Part shown: positions 48,604-57,651 of the stretch, piece by piece
Numbering within the stretch: the first letter of the stretch is position 1
Layout: each line of letters opens with the position of its first letter
NCBI GenBank assembly: GCA_038116945.1
Contig: JAYOEY010000018.1
Span: 1 to 64,000 of the forward strand
Direction: 5' to 3'
Length of the DNA stretch: 64,000 nucleotides
DNA from: JAYOEY01 sp038116945
Lineage (GTDB): Bacteria; Pseudomonadota; Alphaproteobacteria; MPNO01; UBA2964
Notes under the pieces: model-generated
The model's input: the letters and a program-made list of their open reading frames with translations, nothing else
The model's database searches: none
What the model was told of the DNA's origin: nothing
Program-made: the position numbers and the translations under genes

Positions 48604-50850
48604 ATGAAACGGTTTATGCCGCATCTGCTGGTGTTCTTTCTTGTCGCCGCGGCCTATCTCGGCGGCTTCCTGAAAACGCTGGATCTGGCGCTGACCGATC
48701 TGAATTTCAGCATCCTGCAGCGCGAAGCGAGCCAACAGATCGTCGTTGTAGAGATCGACGTCCGTAGCCTGAAAACGCTCGACAGCTGGCCCTGGCCTCG
48801 CCGTTATCACGCGGCGGTGATCGAGCGTCTGATCGCGGCGGGGGCGGATGCCGTCGCGCTCGACATCGATTTCAGCTCGCGGTCGAACCCCGTCGACGAC
48901 GAGGCGCTGCGATCCGCTATCGCCAGATCCGGCAACAAGGTCGTTCTGCCGATCTTCAAGCAATATGACAGGGGCGTGGGGGACCAGCCCCAGATCATCT
49001 ATTCGTCGCCCCATCCGGCGGTCGACGGCGGGGCCGTCCTGGCGACCGTAAACGTGCAAACGGAGCCGGATGGCCGGGTCCGCCGGTACCTGTCGGCCGA
49101 TGACTGGAAAGGGCGGCCTGTGACCAGTATGGCGGGACGTCTCGCCACCGGCCGGAACCTCGATCCAGGCGCATTCCATCTCGATCTCGGAATCGATCCC
49201 CGAACGGTTCCCCGGCTGTCCTACACGGACGTTCTCGACGGAAATTTCCTGAATGAAACGGTCGCCGGAAAGAAAGTGATCGTCGGGGCGACGGCGCTGG
49301 AACTCGGCGACCAGCTTGCGGTGGCGGTCCATAAGATTGTCCCCGGCCCGGTCCTTCAGGCGATCGCGTTCGAATCGCTCTTTCAGGGGAGGGCCATTCA
49401 CCGTCTGGCTTCCTGGCCGGTTCTGGCGATTGCGCTTCTTCTGGCGGTTCTCCTGGGACCATTCTTCGAGCGTGCGAACTGGCGCGTCGGGTTGGGCTGC
49501 CTGGTTGCCGTCGGCCTGTTGAGCGGTGCGACGTCGCTGGGCGTGCTGGCTCGCTGGCCGGTAATCTTCGATACGGTGCCATGGGTCATGGTTGCGGCGC
49601 TGTCCTATACTCTCGGTCTCTGGCGTTCGATCGACGCCCAATCGGTTTCCATCTTTCAGCACCGGCTCGATTCGATGCATCGGCGCGCCATGATGCAGAG
49701 CGTCGTCGACGATTCTTTCGACGGGATAGCCATCGTCGGCGAGGATACCGAGGTGGAGCTTATCAACCCCGCGGGCGAGCGGATTCTTGGCGTTTCGGCT
49801 GACGATGTGACGGGGGAGAGAATCCACGACTTTCTTCCCAGGCCCCAAGGGCTGGAAATAATGTTCACGCCGCTGTTCAACGGGAGGGATTATCACGAGG
49901 GCATCGGGGCGAATGTATTCGGTCCCCAGGAAATCCGGATGCTGTCTGCCGACGGGAACAGCATGACGATCGAACTGATCGTGAGCTCGTCGAGGTTATC
50001 GATCAGCAAGAAGGCCGGCGAAGGCGGCAGCCCGGGCAGGCGGGTGTTCATATACACGTTCCGCGACATTACGGAACGCAAGCAGGCCGAAGAGGCCCAG
50101 AACCGCGCCCGAGAGACCGCCGAGGCGGCCAACCGGGCCAAGACGGAATTTCTTGCCAATATGAGCCACGAGCTGCGAACGCCGCTCAACGCGGTTATCG
50201 GCTTCTCCGATATCATCATGAAGGAAGCGCTTGGACCCGCCGGGGTGCCGCAATATGTCGAGTACGCGCATGACATCAACACCAGCGGGACGCATCTGCT
50301 GGAGATCATCAACGACATTCTCGACATGTCGAAGATCGAAGCCGGCGAACTTGAACCCAACAGATCGGAATTCGATTTCGGACGCGTCGTCCTGTCGTCG
50401 CTGAAACTGATTTCGGGACGCGCCGGGAAGGAAGGGCTGGAGATCGTTACGGAAATACCGGATGACCTGCCCGTTCTCACGGCCGACGAACGGATGATAA
50501 AGCAGATCCTGATCAATCTTCTGGCAAACGCCGTCAAATTCACGCCGGCAGGGGGAACCGTGACGGTTTCGGCGATGGCGACGGAGGACGGATTCTCGTT
50601 CTCGGTGGCGGATACGGGCATAGGGATCCCGGAAGACAAGATGTCGGTTATCCTGGAGCCGTTCGGCCAGGCGGATTCCCGGCTGGAGCGCGTGTATGAG
50701 GGGACGGGGCTGGGGCTCCCGCTCGTCAAATCGATGACGGAACTGCATGGTGGACGGCTGGAAATCGCCAGTACCGAAGGGGTCGGTACGACGGCTACGG
50801 TTTCCCTGCCTGCCGATTGCATTCTCTCACGGTCGGCGAAGGTGGCCTGA
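48604..50850 (+). CDS. orphan sensor histidine kinase, CHASE2-PAS-HisKA-HATPase
   Basis: 748 residues. One N-terminal membrane helix (about 5-24) is followed by a periplasmic CHASE2 sensor domain to about residue 265, with the VVEIDVRSLKTLDSWPWPR segment typical of CHASE2, then three membrane helices to about residue 345. A PAS domain covers about 365-490. HisKA has the phosphorylated His522 in MSHELRTPL, and the ATPase has its N box (NLLANAVKF), G1 DTGIGIP and G2 GTGLGLPL. No response-regulator gene is near. The signal sensed is unknown. It is oriented away from the TpsB remnant. Confidence 0.93.
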   Translation: MKRFMPHLLVFFLVAAAYLGGFLKTLDLALTDLNFSILQREASQQIVVVEIDVRSLKTLDSWPWPRRYHAAVIERLIAAGADAVALDIDFSSRSNPVDDEALRSAIARSGNKVVLPIFKQYDRGVGDQPQIIYSSPHPAVDGGAVLATVNVQTEPDGRVRRYLSADDWKGRPVTSMAGRLATGRNLDPGAFHLDLGIDPRTVPRLSYTDVLDGNFLNETVAGKKVIVGATALELGDQLAVAVHKIVPGPVLQAIAFESLFQGRAIHRLASWPVLAIALLLAVLLGPFFERANWRVGLGCLVAVGLLSGATSLGVLARWPVIFDTVPWVMVAALSYTLGLWRSIDAQSVSIFQHRLDSMHRRAMMQSVVDDSFDGIAIVGEDTEVELINPAGERILGVSADDVTGERIHDFLPRPQGLEIMFTPLFNGRDYHEGIGANVFGPQEIRMLSADGNSMTIELIVSSSRLSISKKAGEGGSPGRRVFIYTFRDITERKQAEEAQNRARETAEAANRAKTEFLANMSHELRTPLNAVIGFSDIIMKEALGPAGVPQYVEYAHDINTSGTHLLEIINDILDMSKIEAGELEPNRSEFDFGRVVLSSLKLISGRAGKEGLEIVTEIPDDLPVLTADERMIKQILINLLANAVKFTPAGGTVTVSAMATEDGFSFSVADTGIGIPEDKMSVILEPFGQADSRLERVYEGTGLGLPLVKSMTELHGGRLEIASTEGVGTTATVSLPADCILSRSAKVA

Positions 50851-51001
50851 CGCCGGACTCGCCGTCGGACGCGCTTTTCGAGGCCCCTGATCGCACGGTT
50901 CGGCCGATGGGCTCTTTCGCTGGGACCCCGAATTCGCTATGGATCGTGGTATTGCGGCCGCCGGCAGGCTGTCGCGTCGGCGCTTTTACTGGACCAGAAT
51001 C

Positions 51002-52441
51002 ATGCCCGCACGGACCGGCAAGGAATTCCTCGAAGGGCTTAAGGGGCCCCGGGAAATCTGGATGGACGGCGAGCGCGTCGCGGATGTCGTGGATCATCCG
51101 GGACTTTCCGGCGCGGCGCAGGCGCTGGCCGACGTCTACGACCTGCAACACGAATTCGCGGAAATCTGCCTCGCGGTCGACCCCGATACCGGCGACACGG
51201 TGAATCTGAGCCATATCGTGCCCCGTTCGCGCGAAGACCTGTTGCGCCGCCATGCCTGTCTGGAAAAGATCGCCGAGTTTTCGGTCGGGCTGATGGGGCG
51301 GACGCCCGATTACCTGAACGTCACCTTCGCCGGGTTCGCCGGCGATATCGACGCCTGGGCGGCGCATGGCAATGACGAGGGAGCGGAATACCTGGCCGCC
51401 TACCAGAAAAGGATGGCGCGCGAGGACTGGTCGCTGACCCATGCGATCGTGCCGCCGACCGCCGACAAGGCAAAGGGCGACACGCCGAAACCGGGTGATA
51501 CGGTGACGGTTCACAAGGTCGAAGATACCGAAAACGGCATTCTGATCCGGGGCGCCCGCGCGCTCGCGACGCTGGCGCCGTTTGCCGACGAAATCGCCGT
51601 TTATCCGCGCACGCCGCTGCCCGAGGGGTCGGAGGCCTACGCGCTGTGTTTCTGCCTGCCGATGTCGGCGCCGGGCCTCAAATTCCTGTGCCGCGACAGC
51701 ATGTCGACGCCGCGCAACGATTTCGACCATCCGTTGTCGGGCCGGTTCGACGAACAGGATGCCTTCGTGATTTTCGACGATGTCGAGGTGCCGCGCGACC
51801 GCGTTTTCGTCGACGGCAATCTCGGCGTCTACAACACGGTCATGCAGAAGACCTGGATGCCCAATATCATGCATCAGACGATGATCCGGGCGAGCGTGAA
51901 GCTAGATTTCGCCTGGGCGCTGGGCCGCCGCATGGCGCGGGCGGTCAACGCGGGCGACCCTGGCACGCAGCAGATGCTGGGCGAGATCTGGTGCTACGCC
52001 GAGTTCGCGCGGAGCGCCGTCGCCGCCGCCGAAGCGGAGGCGCTGGATCAGGGCAACGGTTTCTGGACGCCCGCGGTCGGGCCGCTGTTCGCGATGCGCT
52101 GCATGCTGCCGACCTGGTTTCCTCGCGTGAACGAAATCCTGCGGCTGATCGGTTCGCATTTCATGCTGGCCGCGCCGCGCGCCGCGCAGTTCGGCGACCC
52201 GGAGCTGAGGCGGCTGATCGATGCCTATCTCGGCGGGGCGGAAGACGTCGATTCCGCGGAGAGAGCGCGTATTTTCCGGCTCGGCTGGGATTTCGCCGGA
52301 ACCGAGCTTGCCAGCCGCAACGAACAGTACGAGCGTTTCTACCTCGCTTCCGGCGCGCGCAACATGCAAAGCGTCATGCGGGTGGCCGACCCGGCGCGCG
52401 GCGATGCGCTGCTCGACCGGTTCCTGAACGAAGAATCCTAG
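51002..52441 (+). CDS. HpaB-family flavin-dependent monooxygenase, oxygenase component
   Basis: 479 residues from ATG at 51002; the 21 codons upstream are open but unlike the family. It begins with the HpaB-like segment ARTGKEFLEGLKG-x-REIWMDGERV, shows the central FDHPLSGRFDEQDAFVIFDDVEVPRDRVF stretch near residue 245 (a conserved HpaB and acyl-CoA-dehydrogenase-type core), and ends as HpaB does. Two-component enzymes of this class use FADH2 from a separate reductase (HpaC) to hydroxylate phenols. No reductase gene is nearby. Its stop shares CTAG with the convergent cyclase gene. Confidence 0.92.
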   Translation: MPARTGKEFLEGLKGPREIWMDGERVADVVDHPGLSGAAQALADVYDLQHEFAEICLAVDPDTGDTVNLSHIVPRSREDLLRRHACLEKIAEFSVGLMGRTPDYLNVTFAGFAGDIDAWAAHGNDEGAEYLAAYQKRMAREDWSLTHAIVPPTADKAKGDTPKPGDTVTVHKVEDTENGILIRGARALATLAPFADEIAVYPRTPLPEGSEAYALCFCLPMSAPGLKFLCRDSMSTPRNDFDHPLSGRFDEQDAFVIFDDVEVPRDRVFVDGNLGVYNTVMQKTWMPNIMHQTMIRASVKLDFAWALGRRMARAVNAGDPGTQQMLGEIWCYAEFARSAVAAAEAEALDQGNGFWTPAVGPLFAMRCMLPTWFPRVNEILRLIGSHFMLAAPRAAQFGDPELRRLIDAYLGGAEDVDSAERARIFRLGWDFAGTELASRNEQYERFYLASGARNMQSVMRVADPARGDALLDRFLNEES

Positions 52442-53082
52442 AGTTCCTCGAGGATCGCGCGCACCGGCGCGCCGTCGGCTCCCTTGATCTTCATCGGCAG
52501 GCAGGTAAGCCGCCAGGCGCCCGGCTCGACCGCCCGCAGGTCGAGCCCCTCGACGACGATAATCTCGTTGCCCAGCAGGACATGGTGCGTGGTTGAAACC
52601 TCGTCCGCGAAAAGCTGGATCGACAGGTAATCGATGCCGATCAGGCGGATTCCCCTATCTGCAACCCATTTCGCAGAATCCGCCGTCAAGGCACTGTAAT
52701 CCTTTCGGAATTCATGTTCTGGCATGTTCCAGAAATCCGAGTTCCGGGTCTTGAGAAGCAGTCGCGTCACGCCGTCCGGCAGATCAAGCGCTTTCAGGTG
52801 GTCGGGCGTGATGTCGATGGCGTCCGGGATGTAGGCGACGATGCATTCGCCGACCAGAACGTCGAGATCGAGCGCATCGACCCCCTTTGCGCCTTCGATG
52901 AAATGACAGGGCGCATCGAGATGGCTGCCGAAATGCACGCCGGTATCGATACGCGTCACGTTGCAGCGATAGCCGCCTTCCATTGACTTCATGACGGTCA
53001 CGACCGGAGCCGGATCGCCCGGCCAGAGCGGAAGGCCGGGGCTGAACGGCACCGTGATGTCCCTGATTTTCGTCATTTTCAT
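52438..53082 (-). CDS. cyclase-family hydrolase (kynurenine formamidase-like)
   Basis: 214 residues. The cyclase family metal motif H-x3-H-x-D-x3-H is present as His50, His54, Asp56, His60 in the VHFGSHLDAPCHF stretch, which binds Zn or Mn. Other family marks are P-x-W-P-G-D-P near residue 18 and LIGIDYLSI near 150. Members include kynurenine formamidase, isatin hydrolase and polyketide cyclases. Convergent to the HpaB-type monooxygenase, it may hydrolyse a downstream aromatic intermediate, although opposite strands argue against one transcript. Good ribosome site AGGAGAG before ATG. Confidence 0.9.
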   Translation of the reverse strand: MKMTKIRDITVPFSPGLPLWPGDPAPVVTVMKSMEGGYRCNVTRIDTGVHFGSHLDAPCHFIEGAKGVDALDLDVLVGECIVAYIPDAIDITPDHLKALDLPDGVTRLLLKTRNSDFWNMPEHEFRKDYSALTADSAKWVADRGIRLIGIDYLSIQLFADEVSTTHHVLLGNEIIVVEGLDLRAVEPGAWRLTCLPMKIKGADGAPVRAILEEL

Positions 53083-53200
53083 CTCTCCTGCGCGGTAAGG
53101 CGACGCCAGGCCGTACGACTGCCCCGATCAGGCGAATTTTACCGGATTTTTATCTATCGCGTGTAACTGTCGATGACCGACTGACGGCTGGAAGGCAGTT

Positions 53201-55288
53201 GTGGTTTCGAAACGCCTCATTTCGCGCGCGAGTGCCGCGGTTTTGTGCTGTTTGCTTGCGGCATGCGCGGTCGATCCCGAGCCGCTGACGCCGCAGGAGA
53301 GGACTGCGCGCGCCGAAACCGATCTCAAGCGGATCCAGGCGATGGAGTTCGTCCCTGACGGGCCGATCACGCTTCATCAGGCGATGGCCCGCGCGGTGGC
53401 TTTCAACCTTCAGCGCCGGGTCAAGGAAATCGAGCGCGAGATCGAGGACGCCAAGCTTCAGACAAACTCTTACGATTTCCTGCCGGGCCTCGAATTCGAC
53501 GGCTCGCGCAACCGGTCGGACAAGGAACTGTCGCGATCCGACGACCGGATCACCAATACCGGCAGTGCGGGGCTTACCTGGAACGTTCTCGACCTCGGGG
53601 TCAGTTACGCCCGCGCCAAGCAGCAATCCAACGAGGTCCTGATCGCCCGCGAAAACGAACGCAAGGCGCTGCAGGACATCATGCGCCAGGTCCGCATCGC
53701 ATACTGGCGCGCCGCCGGAGCCCGGCGGCTGATGCAGGGCGTACAGGCGAGCGCGAAACACATAACCGTGGCGATGCGCGAATCCCGCGCCATGGAGCGC
53801 TCCGGCGCCAACGACGTCTTCAAATCGGTCTCCTACCGCCGCGAGATCGTCGATTCCGTACGGCAGGCGCTGGCGGTGCAGCGCGAATTGCGCGAGGCGC
53901 GCGCCGAACTTGCTGAGCTCCTGAATATCAGGCCGGGCGCCGATTTCACGCTTGCGACAACGACTTTGGCGTCGAACATGCCCTCCCTGCCGATGACGCT
54001 GTCCGAAATGGAAAAGCATGCCCTCGATCACCGTCCGGAGCTGCGGGTCGAGGATTACAACGAGCGGATCGGGGAATGGCAGGTCCGGGAAGCGTTCTTC
54101 AACATGCTCCCGAGCGCCAAGCTCTCCGCTTCCGGCAATTACAGCAGCGACAGCTTCAACCTGACGCCCAACTGGATCAGCACGGGATTTCAGCTCGGAA
54201 TGAACCTGTTCAGCCTGTTCTCCGGCGCCAGCAAGGCCACGGAAGCCCGCCGCCGCACCGAACTCGCCCGCCGGCAGCGGCTGGCGCTGACGCTGGCGGT
54301 GATGACGCAGACCCATATGGCCTATGCCCAGTACCGCAACGCGGCCCAGCAGGTTCGTCTCGCCAATGAAGTCGCCCGGGCCGACCGTCGGCTGTTCGGG
54401 CTGGTCGCGTCCGACGCCGACTTCGTCAACACCGACTATTTCGAAGCCGTACGGATTGCCACGCGCCAGCTTCAGTCGGAAATGGACGAACACCAGGCCC
54501 AGATCGCCCTGGTCACGGCCCATGGCGAACTGATCCATTCGATCGGGCTGGACGCGTTTCCGGAGCGGTTCGATCCCAGGGATCTCGTCGCGCTCACCGA
54601 TGAAGTCCGAAAAATCACGGCGCGATGGGAGAACGGCAACGGTCGCGAACTGCCTCCCGAAACGCCGCTCGACGTGCTCGTGAGCAATATCCTGCGGGAC
54701 GGCGAACGCAACGTCCTGAAGCCGGAACCGCCGCTACGGACGAACCGGAGGAGAGGGGCGCCGGGGTTCGAGGTTCGACATGTCTTGCCGGACCTGAAGG
54801 AAGGCGAGGAGAATATCCTCAAGAAACTCAATGATATAGCGTCGGCGAGCGGGGAAACGGCTCCGGTCGAGACTGACGGACCGGACCGGGAGCACATCGC
54901 CAGCCTTGCGCTCCCCGACGATCCGCGGCGCGAAACGGAAGAAAGCTCGCCGGAAGCGGGAGACGGGGCGGCGGACCAAGGCGACAGCGATTTCTTCGGC
55001 CCGGACCTGTCGAAGATCGAACCGGCCGGGACGCGGAAATATGTCGTTCAGCTGGGCGTTTTCAAAAACGAGAAACTGGCCGCGCGGTTTCGGCGCAATC
55101 TCACCGATACCGAGGGATCGGGACTGCAAGGCGTCGATGTCCGGATCGAACAGCGCCCGGCCAATAACGGCGATCCGCTCTATTACGTGGAAAGCGCGCC
55201 GGTCGAGGAATGGGCGACCGCCCGCGACCTGTGCGCGACGCTGCAGTCTCTTGGCCAGAACTGTATCGCGCTCGGGCACAATTTCTGA
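53201..55288 (+). CDS. TolC-family outer-membrane lipoprotein with C-terminal SPOR domain
   Basis: 695 residues from GTG at 53201. A lipoprotein signal ends in lipobox LLAAC (Cys22). Residues 55-470 form the two OEP repeats of TolC-like efflux factors, with long helices such as VKEIEREIEDAKLQ and RVEDYNERIGEWQVRE. After a 120-residue acidic, low-complexity linker, residues 620-692 form a SPOR domain with YVVQLGVFKNEKLAARF and a C-terminal YYVESAPVEEWATARDL...C pair of strands and helices. SPOR domains bind denuded peptidoglycan at division sites. This fusion is unusual. No periplasmic adaptor or inner-membrane pump gene is next to it. Confidence 0.9.
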   Translation: MVSKRLISRASAAVLCCLLAACAVDPEPLTPQERTARAETDLKRIQAMEFVPDGPITLHQAMARAVAFNLQRRVKEIEREIEDAKLQTNSYDFLPGLEFDGSRNRSDKELSRSDDRITNTGSAGLTWNVLDLGVSYARAKQQSNEVLIARENERKALQDIMRQVRIAYWRAAGARRLMQGVQASAKHITVAMRESRAMERSGANDVFKSVSYRREIVDSVRQALAVQRELREARAELAELLNIRPGADFTLATTTLASNMPSLPMTLSEMEKHALDHRPELRVEDYNERIGEWQVREAFFNMLPSAKLSASGNYSSDSFNLTPNWISTGFQLGMNLFSLFSGASKATEARRRTELARRQRLALTLAVMTQTHMAYAQYRNAAQQVRLANEVARADRRLFGLVASDADFVNTDYFEAVRIATRQLQSEMDEHQAQIALVTAHGELIHSIGLDAFPERFDPRDLVALTDEVRKITARWENGNGRELPPETPLDVLVSNILRDGERNVLKPEPPLRTNRRRGAPGFEVRHVLPDLKEGEENILKKLNDIASASGETAPVETDGPDREHIASLALPDDPRRETEESSPEAGDGAADQGDSDFFGPDLSKIEPAGTRKYVVQLGVFKNEKLAARFRRNLTDTEGSGLQGVDVRIEQRPANNGDPLYYVESAPVEEWATARDLCATLQSLGQNCIALGHNF

Positions 55289-55297
55289 CGATCCTTC

Positions 55298-56476
55298 CTA
55301 GATCGGCTTGCCTTCGCTGGTCTTCCACGATTCCTGCATGAAGATGTTGGACGGCAGGGACTGGTCCAGGACCTTGCGCGCCGCCTCCGGGCCGGCAAGC
55401 GGCAAATCGCCCGAATCCAGTACGCCGATCTGTTTGAGCGCCGATCCCTGATCCCAGTAGAGATGTTCGTGGCACACCTTGTCGCCGCGGAACTTGACGA
55501 TGATCACGGTGACGATCTCGACCTCCTTGCCGGTCGGCTCTATGCCGGGGAAATAACGGTCGATCACCGAATCGTGGCGGAACTTGGTGTAGGTCTCCAG
55601 CACCACCCGGTTAGGGCCCATGATGTAGGACAATCGCGTCCGGTCGCGGCCGCCCGCGTTCTGGTCGACGAAATGGTATTTGTAGAATCTCTTGAGCATG
55701 TCGTGCCCGACGCCGCCCGCCAGCGTCGGCACGTGGTTGACGTAGGGCTCGTCGATCATCGTCGCCATGGTGGCGTCGACATCCTTCGTCGTGAACTCGT
55801 GGTAGACGTGTTCGGCGAACAGGGTGACGAAATCGTAGTAGGGGCCGAGAACGCGCCGGATCAGCTCCAGCGTCCTCGTATGCGCAAGATCGTCGGCGAG
55901 CGCGCAGAAGGTTGCCCGGCCCGGGATGGCGAAACCCGGTTCGCCTTCGTCCCAGTCGAACACGCGCGATCCGTCCCTGCGGTTTATGGCGTTCCGCAGC
56001 GTTTCCGCCGCCTTCGCCGCTTCCGGCGCTCCTTTGGCGCCGAACTGCAGCACGCAGGGACAGGGAAGCTCGGCAAGCAGGTGTGGTTCGTCGGCAAGGT
56101 CGGCCGCATCGAACGCGACCAGCGCCCTGAACCCCGCGATTTTCGCGGCCCGGCAGGCGGGGGCGGCGCCGGCGCCGTGCGCGACGGCCGCGATGTCGCC
56201 GTCGGTTTCAGGCATGGCGCGCAGGATTTCGGCAGCGGCAGCGAGCTCGTCAGGCGTTAGATTCGATCCGATGCAGAGAATGGAATATCCTTCTTCACCA
56301 AATAGTTCTGCCCGATTCTTTATCCCTTGATCGATGTCTGGGCGGTCGCCGATCAGCAGAAGACCCGGTCCCGAACCGCTGTGATGCAGGGCGGAGAACG
56401 CGGGTGTGCTGCGCCCGTTTATGTCGATCGTGATGTCGCGCCCTTTCGGGGCAAGCGTGCGCTCATTGCCGGCCAT
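55298..56476 (-). CDS. degenerate dienelactone-hydrolase-like domain fused to NTF2-like domain
   Basis: 392 residues. The first 225 have the layout of an alpha/beta hydrolase of the dienelactone hydrolase type, with a beta strand LLLIGDRPD near 40 and a helix after VAHGAGAAPACRAA (98-111), but the nucleophile elbow GxCxGG is replaced by HGAGAA, so no Cys or Ser sits there. Residues 240-385 fit an NTF2/SnoaL-like fold, with the ATMATMIDEPYVNHVPTLAGG segment that in ketosteroid-isomerase-like proteins forms the pocket. The nucleophile loss suggests a ligand-binding or structural hydrolase part with the NTF2-like part as the active half. Convergent with the TolC-SPOR gene. Confidence 0.75.
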   Translation of the reverse strand: MAGNERTLAPKGRDITIDINGRSTPAFSALHHSGSGPGLLLIGDRPDIDQGIKNRAELFGEEGYSILCIGSNLTPDELAAAAEILRAMPETDGDIAAVAHGAGAAPACRAAKIAGFRALVAFDAADLADEPHLLAELPCPCVLQFGAKGAPEAAKAAETLRNAINRRDGSRVFDWDEGEPGFAIPGRATFCALADDLAHTRTLELIRRVLGPYYDFVTLFAEHVYHEFTTKDVDATMATMIDEPYVNHVPTLAGGVGHDMLKRFYKYHFVDQNAGGRDRTRLSYIMGPNRVVLETYTKFRHDSVIDRYFPGIEPTGKEVEIVTVIIVKFRGDKVCHEHLYWDQGSALKQIGVLDSGDLPLAGPEAARKVLDQSLPSNIFMQESWKTSEGKPI

Positions 56477-56545
56477 GGTCTTCTCTCCCTTTCGCGCGGT
56501 CCGGCGAAATGGTACCCGCCGACCGGGCGCGCGGCCAGTGGGCCG

Positions 56546-57607
56546 TCAGGCCGCGACGAGATTATCGACCGGTGCGGTCGGCTCGATGCCCGAGACGTTG
56601 ATGCCGCTGATATTCTCGCGGAATCCCGGCGCCAGCGGGCGGCCGTTCGCGTCGAGCAGCCACAGGCGCATCAGATGGCGCTTGCGCTCCACCTCCGGCC
56701 AGTCCTCGAACTGAGTCCTTGTATGGACGGTTACGTGGCTCTGCAGGATCTGGATGTCGCCGGGGCGGAAATCCATGTCGAAATAGTTTTCGGTGACCAT
56801 CGACCTGAAGGCGGCGATGGCTTCCCACTGTTTTTCGGTCAGCGGCGGCACGCCGGGCAGTTCCTGCGCCTTCGTCAAATGGGTGCCGGGGCCGCGGCCC
56901 GAGAAATACCCGTCATGGAACGAAAATACCGGCAGCTTGTACCAGGGCGGCTCGTCCGGCGGGATTTCGCCGTGGCGTGTCAGGTAGAATTCGCCGATCA
57001 GCTCTTCCACAAGCTCCGGGCACCGCTTCAGCATCTCGTTGTAGAGCGTCACCGTACTGGCGATCCGGCTGGCGCCGCCGGATTTCGCCGGATGCATGCA
57101 GAGAAGCGCGACATAGTCGCACTGATCGGTGTGGAAGCTCATCTGGACGTTGGTCTGATAGCCGCGCACGTTGGGGGCGTTGTAATCGCCTCCGAAATCC
57201 TTCACATGTCCGATCAGGTGCCCCTTGGCGTTCTGAGACACCGCGCGTCCGAACCGCGTACCGATGCCCCAGAAGGCGATGCCCGCCTGATGCTTGGTGA
57301 ACTCGGCGATCGGCACGCCGCGCAGGAGGAAGAAACCCCGTCCTTCGTTCAGCTCGTCGTATAGCGCGGCCAACCCCTCGTCGAGGGTGGGCAGGGGAAA
57401 ATCGTCCCGGCCGATCGTCCGGATGTCGAGACCGCGCGCCTCGACATCGGCAACGGCCCTGCGGATTTCTTCCGTCTCGCCATCGGACAGCTCGTATATC
57501 CAGCCGTCATCGGCGTCGAGGTCTGCCGGATACCATCCGGCCGGGTCGATCACCGGTTTCATCGGCTGGGCGGGCTGGCGGATGCGTTTTGCCGGGCTGA
57601 AGGACAT
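56546..57607 (-). CDS. TauD/TfdA-family 2-oxoglutarate-dependent dioxygenase
   Basis: 353 residues from ATG at 57607 with GGGAGA upstream; the frame runs much farther upstream, but that part is a shadow of the MFS gene. The Fe(II) facial triad is visible: His and Asp in SFHTDQ near residue 196-200 and the distal His in QSHVTVHTRTQFEDW near residue 303, followed by the Arg that binds 2-oxoglutarate (RHLMRLWL). Such enzymes hydroxylate sulfonates, phenoxy acids or gamma-butyrobetaine. The substrate is unknown. It is 44 bases downstream of the MFS gene on the same strand. Confidence 0.92.
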   Translation of the reverse strand: MSFSPAKRIRQPAQPMKPVIDPAGWYPADLDADDGWIYELSDGETEEIRRAVADVEARGLDIRTIGRDDFPLPTLDEGLAALYDELNEGRGFFLLRGVPIAEFTKHQAGIAFWGIGTRFGRAVSQNAKGHLIGHVKDFGGDYNAPNVRGYQTNVQMSFHTDQCDYVALLCMHPAKSGGASRIASTVTLYNEMLKRCPELVEELIGEFYLTRHGEIPPDEPPWYKLPVFSFHDGYFSGRGPGTHLTKAQELPGVPPLTEKQWEAIAAFRSMVTENYFDMDFRPGDIQILQSHVTVHTRTQFEDWPEVERKRHLMRLWLLDANGRPLAPGFRENISGINVSGIEPTAPVDNLVAA

Positions 57608-57651
57608 GGCTGTCTCTCCCTCGGTTCGTCTCTGGAACTGACGCGGAAATC

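Noticed and set aside
48565..49896. 443-residue minus-strand frame opposite the histidine kinase
   Set aside because: No domain, antisense-like composition. The kinase on the plus strand has all its motifs.
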